From Betaproteobacteria bacterium RIFCSPLOWO2_02_FULL_68_150 (GTDB lineage: Bacteria; Pseudomonadota; Gammaproteobacteria; Burkholderiales; SG8-39), in contig MERE01000071.1 in the NCBI GenBank assembly GCA_001771975.1, positions 1 through 10,728 on the forward strand: DNA of 10,728 nucleotides. The letters run 5' to 3'. How positions within the stretch are numbered: the first letter of the stretch is position 1; the number at the start of each line of letters is the position of its first letter. The notes beneath the pieces were generated by a model. It did no database searches, was not told the origin of the DNA, and saw only the letters and a program-made list of their open reading frames with translations. Position numbers and translations under genes: made by a program. This document shows positions 7,031 through 10,728 of this stretch, piece after piece.

Positions 7031-7462
7031 TCAGCGGCCGTTGCGGGCAGGCGGCTCGGTGATGAAGCCGATCTTCAGAATGCTGGCGCGCTGGCACGCG
7101 AACACCACGCGGCCGACGAATTCGTAGCGTCCCTCCTTGTCGCCGCGGATATGGACCTCGGGTTGCGGCTGCTTCACCGCAATCTCCTTCAGCCGATCGA
7201 GCAGGCTGTTCTCGTCGGCAACCAGCTGGTTGTTCCAGAACACGTCGCCGTCCCTGTTGACCGCGATCACGATGTTTTCCGGCTTGGTCTGCGTCGGGAG
7301 GTTTCGTTCGCGCGGCAAGTCGACCGGGATACTCTGGATCACGACCGGGATCGTGATCAGGAAGATGATCAGCAGCACCAGCATCACGTCGACCAGAGGC
7401 GTGGTGTTGATGTCGGAGACGAGTTCGTCGTCGTCGTCCAGCGAGCCGACCGCCATGCCCAT
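7031..7462 (-). CDS. exbD: Biopolymer transport protein ExbD (first copy)
   Basis: ExbD subunit, 143 residues, inner membrane. The acidic N-terminus (SLDDDDELVSDINTTP) precedes the helix PLVDVMLVLLIIFLITIP with the essential aspartate at D25, as in E. coli ExbD. The periplasmic part has IVIAVNRDGDVFWNN and the family motif EVHIRGDKEGRYEFVGRVV, ending FITEPPARNGR. ATG 7462 begins 2 bp after the exbB stop, suggesting translational coupling; AAAGG about 10 nt upstream is a weak Shine-Dalgarno. An in-frame ATG at 7456 is possible. The frame remains open far upstream across exbB, but that part is a shadow with no family similarity. With the following exbD it forms a tandem pair, so the motor may hold an ExbD heterodimer; this is inferred. 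Confidence 0.95.
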   Translation of the reverse strand: MGMAVGSLDDDDELVSDINTTPLVDVMLVLLIIFLITIPVVIQSIPVDLPRERNLPTQTKPENIVIAVNRDGDVFWNNQLVADENSLLDRLKEIAVKQPQPEVHIRGDKEGRYEFVGRVVFACQRASILKIGFITEPPARNGR

Positions 7463-7464
7463 GG

Positions 7465-8349
7465 TCAGGCGCCTTTCTTGCGGCCGCCGCCGAGAAGCGT
7501 CATGTGCACGCCGCCGCCGAAGTGGCGCACCAGCTCCATCGCGGCCTTGTTGCGCCGTACCAGCCAGTTGTAGCCAAGCACCGCCGGTACCGCCACCGCC
7601 AGACCGAAGGCCGTCATGATGAGCGCCTCGCCGACCGGGCCTGCAACCTTGTCGATCGACGCCTGTCCGGCGATGCCGATAGCCGTGAGCGCATGGTAGA
7701 TGCCCCATACCGTGCCGAACAGCCCCACGAACGGCGCTGTGGATCCGACCGTTGCCAGGAACGCAAGGCCGTTCTGCAGGCGATTGCTGATGACGTCGAT
7801 CGCGCGCTGCACCGACATCCCGACCCAGGCATTCAGATCGACCTCCTCGGTCAAGGTTCCCCCATGGTGCTCCGCGGCGAGCGAGCCCTTCTCGGCGATG
7901 AAGCGGAAGGCGCTGTCTTCGTCCAGCGCCTTGAATCCCTCCTCCACGCTCTTGGCCTTCCAGAACTTCTCTTCGACCTCCTTGGCGTTGCGCATCAGCT
8001 TTTGCTGCTCGATCAGCTTGACGATGCCGATGTACCAGGAACCTACCGACATGATGACGAGGATGATGATCGTGCCCCTGGAGACGAAGTCGCCCTGCTT
8101 CCACAGCGCCTCGAGGCCGTAGGGGTTCTCGACCACCTCGGTGGTCGGCAGCGCCGGCGGCGGAACCGGCTTGGCGGCGACCGCCGGCGGCGGCGGAACC
8201 GGAGTCACCGCGGCTGGCGGCGCAGGCGGGGTGTCCGCCTTTTCCGCCTGCGCCACGGCGTACCCGGCGCCAAGCACCGCTCCCCCGATCGACAGTGCGA
8301 CCGTAAGGATCCCCAGCAGGCGCCAACCTTGTGATGTCTCGTTTTTCAT
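7465..8349 (-). CDS. exbB: TonB-system proton channel ExbB (MotA/TolQ/ExbB family)
   Basis: Inner-membrane proton channel that powers TonB, 294 residues. An N-terminal signal-like helix (GILTVALSIGGAVLGAGYAVAQA) leads into a proline/alanine-rich periplasmic stretch (about residues 35-65, e.g. PAAVTPVPPPPAVAAKPVPP). The first channel helix follows (GTIIILVIMSVGSWYIGIV), then a cytoplasmic loop with FRFIAEKGSLA. The two conserved channel helices are LATVGSTAPFVGLFGTVWGI and GEALIMTAFGLAVAVPAVLG, carrying the glycine, threonine and glutamate positions typical of ExbB/TolQ. The C-terminus is basic (GGGRKKGA). I chose ATG 8349, with GGACGG 7 nt upstream. A TTG at 8370 could extend it by seven residues. 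The gene lies 73 bp downstream of tonB and 2 bp upstream of the first exbD. Confidence 0.94.
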   Translation of the reverse strand: MKNETSQGWRLLGILTVALSIGGAVLGAGYAVAQAEKADTPPAPPAAVTPVPPPPAVAAKPVPPPALPTTEVVENPYGLEALWKQGDFVSRGTIIILVIMSVGSWYIGIVKLIEQQKLMRNAKEVEEKFWKAKSVEEGFKALDEDSAFRFIAEKGSLAAEHHGGTLTEEVDLNAWVGMSVQRAIDVISNRLQNGLAFLATVGSTAPFVGLFGTVWGIYHALTAIGIAGQASIDKVAGPVGEALIMTAFGLAVAVPAVLGYNWLVRRNKAAMELVRHFGGGVHMTLLGGGRKKGA

Positions 8350-8422
8350 GATGTGTCCGTCCGGATTCAAAGTTTGATGTTTGCCCGTCTCGCCCGGCCG
8401 CGGTGCCGCCGGACAACCCCGC

Positions 8423-9070
8423 CTACTCGAGTTTCCACTGGTACTCGATGCGCGACCAGGTGCGCTCCGGCTTGCCGTCGACGGTGGCCGGCTTGAACCT
8501 GCACAGAGAAAGCCCGCTCAGCGCGGCATCGTCGAGCCGGCGGTAACCCGAACTGCGCTCGACCTTGCCTTGCAGCACCTTGCCGTCGACGTCGATCAGG
8601 AAGCTGAGTAGCACAATTCCGGTTTCGTTGGCACGCAAGGCGGCCGACGGATACGCCGGTTTCTCGCAATCCCGCGCGTCGACCACGGCACCGGCGCGCA
8701 CTGGCTCTCGCGGCTTCGCGGGAGGCGGGGGGGGCGGCGCCGGACGCGCCGGCGGTGGCACGGGTGCGACCGGCTTCACTTGCGTCACAGCGGTAATTGT
8801 GGGCCCTGTCACCGGTGCCTGGATCTGGATGTCCGGCGGCGGTATGTACGGTGGTGGCGGGGCCACCAGTTTCGGCGGCGGAGGCGGCGGCTTGTCCGGC
8901 GGCGGCTTCACCTCTTCGATGATCTTGGTGTCGAGCGGCGATCGGACCACCTCGACGATCTTGCGCGCGAGGCCCTCGACCAGCGCGTAACCCAGCACGA
9001 TATGGAACGCCACCACGGCCACCATGCCGCCGATGCGGCGCCCGGAGTCCCTGGGTTCCACATAGCTCAT
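8423..9070 (-). CDS. tonB: Energy transducer TonB
   Basis: TonB links the ExbB/ExbD motor to outer-membrane TonB-dependent receptors, 215 residues. A short cytoplasmic N-terminus (MSYVEPRDSGRRIGG) precedes one membrane helix (MVAVVAFHIVLGYALVEGLA). A long proline-rich, periplasm-spanning region follows (EEVKPPPDKPPPPPPKL, YIPPPDIQ, PARPAPPPPPPAKPREP). The C-terminal domain contains CEKPAYPSAALRANETGIVL, VDGKVLQGKVERSSGYRRLD and CRFKPATVDGKP, ending YQWKLE. The cysteine pair (CEKP and CRFKP) is common in this branch. Start ATG 9070 gives the standard N-terminal length; the frame stays open to 9199, but that extension is arginine-rich and unlike TonB. The Shine-Dalgarno is weak (CCAGG, about 8 nt upstream). 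First gene of the five-gene cluster. No receptor gene is in the window, so the substrate is unknown. Confidence 0.93.
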   Translation of the reverse strand: MSYVEPRDSGRRIGGMVAVVAFHIVLGYALVEGLARKIVEVVRSPLDTKIIEEVKPPPDKPPPPPPKLVAPPPPYIPPPDIQIQAPVTGPTITAVTQVKPVAPVPPPARPAPPPPPPAKPREPVRAGAVVDARDCEKPAYPSAALRANETGIVLLSFLIDVDGKVLQGKVERSSGYRRLDDAALSGLSLCRFKPATVDGKPERTWSRIEYQWKLE

Positions 9071-9199
9071 GCGGGACCTGGCGCCTCGCCGATGTCTTGC
9101 GCTCGGAACATTAGTTTCCCAGATCTGCCTCCGGCAGCGCGCCTCACGCACCGCCTGCATTCGTCGCCCGGGATCACCGGCCGCCGCAGAAAATGACAA

Positions 9200-9222
9200 A
9201 AGGGGCTGTGGTGCAGCCCCTT
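9200..9222 (-). terminator. Terminator-like hairpin in the presumptive tonB leader
   Basis: Read on the minus strand, AAGGGGCTG, a 5-nt loop CACCA and CAGCCCCTT form a perfect 9-bp stem. It is followed by TTGTCATTTT, giving an interrupted T-rich tail, which fits an intrinsic terminator. On the plus strand there is no T-tail. No minus-strand gene lies directly upstream to be terminated, so it would act either as an attenuator in a tonB leader or as the end of a small transcript starting between about 9300 and 9400. Both options are inferred. Confidence 0.5.
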
Positions 9223-9273
9223 CGCGCCTCCCAAAAGGCGGCGCAGTTTACTTCAACTCCGGCGCTGAGAAAA

Positions 9274-9291
9274 GGGGGTTTCGACAGCCCC
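9274..9291 (-). repeat. Second, weaker GGGG/CCCC hairpin related to the one at 9200-9222
   Basis: On the minus strand GGGGCTGTCGAAACCCCC is followed by TTTTCTC. Only four base pairs form cleanly, so alone it would be weak. Its frame, GGGGCTG..CCCC then TTTT, repeats that of the hairpin at 9200-9222. On the plus strand both start GA.AAAAGGGG and end CAGCCCC. This suggests duplication of one ancestral hairpin. Confidence 0.45.
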
Positions 9292-9459
9292 AAGCCCGCT
9301 TCATAACCCTCGAGGGCCTCGGACCGAACCAGCAGTCACCCCTCAACCGGGTTCTGCGCCGACACTGGAGCGAGGCGCGTTATATGATGCAACTTCAACA
9401 GACCACCCGAGCGGCAGGTGTCTCGAGCAGCCGCCGTTTCAAACGGATACGAGCCTTCC

Positions 9460-9984
9460 ATGCGAACGATACTGATTGCCTCCATCATGGCGTTGCTTGC
9501 GGGTCCTGTGCACGCCGATGCTACGCAGGACGCGCTGGCCGAGATCGCCAGATGCGCGGACTTGTCCGACCCCACGGCACGCCTGAAGTGCTTCGACGCC
9601 GCCGCTCCGCAAGCCAGGCGCGCGCTGACCGAAGCGCAGTCCAGGGAAAAACGCGGCATTCTCGACTGGTTCGGGTTTTCGCGCCCGCCGAAACCGGTGA
9701 CGCGGCCGGAGGAATTCGGCAAGCCCGCAGCGCCCGCCGAGCCGGGGGAAATCACGCAGCTCGCCGCCACGGTGACCGAGTTCGCCAAGACGCCGCGCGG
9801 CAAGGCGATCTTCATCCTGGACAACGGTCAGATCTGGCGGCAACTGGACAGCGACAGCATTGAAGTCATCGAACCGGCGCCTGGCAAGCCGATGAAGGTG
9901 ACGATCGAGGTCGGCTTCCTGGGGAGCTATAACCTTTCGGTGGATGGACGCAACGCGATCGTCAAGGTGCGGCGGCTGAAATAA
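9460..9984 (+). CDS. Exported protein of unknown function with paired-cysteine N-terminal motif
   Basis: A 174-residue protein with signal peptide MRTILIASIMALLAGPVHA, cleaved before DATQD. The mature N-terminus has IARCADLSDPTARLKCFDA, a paired-cysteine motif that recurs in several exported proteins of unknown function and could form a disulphide. A proline-rich middle (FSRPPKPVTRP, GKPAAPAEPGE) links to a compact C-terminal part. This reads TVTEFAKTPRGKAIFILDNG, IWRQLDSDS, a strand-rich stretch and NAIVKVRRLK, suggesting a small beta domain. I chose ATG 9460 because it opens directly on the signal peptide; an earlier in-frame start at 9418 would bury it. The ribosome site is poor. It is convergent with the DUF3313-like gene 30 bp away and divergent from tonB. 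Function unknown. Confidence 0.75.
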   Translation: MRTILIASIMALLAGPVHADATQDALAEIARCADLSDPTARLKCFDAAAPQARRALTEAQSREKRGILDWFGFSRPPKPVTRPEEFGKPAAPAEPGEITQLAATVTEFAKTPRGKAIFILDNGQIWRQLDSDSIEVIEPAPGKPMKVTIEVGFLGSYNLSVDGRNAIVKVRRLK

Positions 9985-10014
9985 GCGGAGGAATGCGGCG
10001 CGGCGCCCCCCGCA

Positions 10015-10710
10015 TCAACGGGAGGATGAAGATGCCGGTCGCGCGCGGCCTTTGAACGCTTCGAACTCCTCGACACAACTCCGCGCCCAGTGCCGAAACA
10101 TGGCGTCGAACCAGAAGCGTGTCGAAACGTCGTCGGCACGGGTGAAATTCCCCATCGCGGAGGCCGTGCCGCGGCGCACCGCGCGGGCGAGGAGCACGCC
10201 CGTGCCGGCATCGCTCAGCTCAACGATGAGCGTCGCCTGACCAACGTCCCGCGCAAGAATCTTCGTTTGCGCCAGATACTGCGCATTCGGGGCATTGACG
10301 GAGAGATCCTCGACGTGCACGGAAATCCGCATCACGCCCGCGCCCGGCGTTGCGCCGATTTCGTAGCCTTTGGCCTCGAAGGCCTCTGCCATGATCGCCG
10401 CCAGGCTGGAGGCCATGTCACCCTTGACGCGCTGCACATCGTCCGGGTAGACGCGCTGCGCCACGCTTCGTTGCGTGTTCAGGCTCCTCAACCAATCGTC
10501 GTGGAATTCGACCCGGACGGGATCCATCACAAATCTGTGGTAACGGCTCAGGTCGGCGCGCGGATGGACGCTGAATTCATCCAGGTACCTGGACGGCGCG
10601 CTGACCAGCTCGTTTCGGGCGGTTGCGGTGTGAGCGCTTGATAGCGCCGCCAAGCCTGCGGCCGACAATGCCGCGATGAGAACGAAACGCAGCGGGGGAT
10701 TCCGATTCAT
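10015..10710 (-). CDS. Exported DUF3313-like protein
   Basis: A 231-residue protein with signal peptide (RFVLIAALSAAGLAALSS, cleavage near HTATA). There is no lipobox cysteine in the signal region, although many DUF3313 proteins are annotated as lipoproteins. The mature part matches the DUF3313 pattern as I know it: HPRADLSRYHRFVMDPVRV near the N-terminus, then AAIMAEAFEAKGYEIG, a GAGVMRISVHVEDLSV strand and ATLIVELSDAGTGVLLARAV. The C-terminal segment is helical and carries one cysteine (RHWARSCVEEFEAF), followed by a basic/serine tail. ATG 10710 has a strong AAGGAGG 5 nt upstream. The family has no established biochemical role. No promoter can be assessed because only 18 bases lie upstream. 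The family call rests on motif resemblance. Confidence 0.78.
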   Translation of the reverse strand: MNRNPPLRFVLIAALSAAGLAALSSAHTATARNELVSAPSRYLDEFSVHPRADLSRYHRFVMDPVRVEFHDDWLRSLNTQRSVAQRVYPDDVQRVKGDMASSLAAIMAEAFEAKGYEIGATPGAGVMRISVHVEDLSVNAPNAQYLAQTKILARDVGQATLIVELSDAGTGVLLARAVRRGTASAMGNFTRADDVSTRFWFDAMFRHWARSCVEEFEAFKGRARPASSSSR

Positions 10711-10728
10711 GATCGCCTCCTTCTCCGT

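Larger units (their letters stand above)
9071..9459. other. Gene-free region upstream of tonB, between divergent genes
   Basis: About 390 bp lie between the tonB start (minus strand) and the exported-protein gene (plus strand). I see no credible coding frame. The region holds two related G/C hairpins (9200-9222 and 9274-9291) and a short CGCCT/AGGCG stem at 9225-9240. It also holds an interrupted dyad GGAA-N7-TTCC at 9105-9119, 35 bp before tonB. A TATA-rich patch (GTTATATGATG, 9379-9389) could serve as a -10 for either strand, but neither strand has a good -35. No sequence resembling a Fur box is evident. Promoters for both flanking genes probably lie here. Confidence 0.4.

Noticed and set aside
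7463..8416. Upstream extension of the first exbD frame to 8416
   Set aside because: It overlaps exbB in another frame, has no ribosome site and lacks ExbD similarity; the true start is ATG 7462.
8680..8920. G/C-rich triplet repeats as a microsatellite
   Set aside because: They are proline codons of TonB's periplasmic spacer on the minus strand, which is normal for the family.
9105..9119. GGAA-N7-TTCC dyad as a tonB operator
   Set aside because: Only four-base arms and a single occurrence; too weak to call, although its position just upstream of tonB is suggestive.
9071..9459. Fur box or standard sigma-70 promoter for tonB
   Set aside because: No sequence close to the Fur consensus, and the TA-rich patches lack a matching -35 at the right distance.

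Overview
The window is G+C-rich, densely packed Gram-negative DNA with a mostly bacterial-chromosome character. Signal peptides, a TonB/ExbB/ExbD energy-transducing cluster and a dipeptide-type ABC importer point to a proteobacterium. A beta- or related gammaproteobacterium is my best guess from gene content alone. No rRNA, tRNA, CRISPR array, prophage or complete insertion sequence is visible.

Left block (1-5340): a family-5 (oligopeptide/dipeptide type) ABC importer. The periplasmic solute-binding protein lies on the minus strand and runs off the left edge. Divergently, after 55 bp, come two permeases whose stop and start overlap (GTGA), then a fused double-ATPase. Together they would make a complete importer: binding protein, DppB-like and DppC/YejE-like permeases, and a YejF-like ATPase with two nucleotide-binding domains (NBDs). 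The second permease and the ATPase are separated by about 180 bp of lower-G+C DNA. That spacer holds a perfect 14-bp hairpin, two 29-nt direct repeats and a related inverted copy, and looks like a small non-autonomous element.

Middle block (5337-9070, minus strand): a five-gene cluster transcribed right to left, tonB - exbB - exbD - exbD - TPR protein. The two ExbD proteins have equal length, and the last gene encodes a secreted tetratricopeptide-like protein. It meets the ABC ATPase tail to tail, with the two TAG stops sharing one CTAG. Upstream of tonB is about 390 bp without a gene, containing two related G/C hairpins. The stronger one looks like an intrinsic terminator or attenuator on the strand that would carry the tonB leader.

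Right block (9460-10728): two convergent genes for small exported proteins. One is an uncharacterised periplasmic protein with a paired-cysteine motif near its mature N-terminus. The other is a DUF3313-like protein with a strong ribosome binding site.

The least ordinary features are the repeat element inside the ABC operon, an apparent in-frame loss of about 19 residues from the first ATPase domain, and the duplicated hairpins ahead of tonB.
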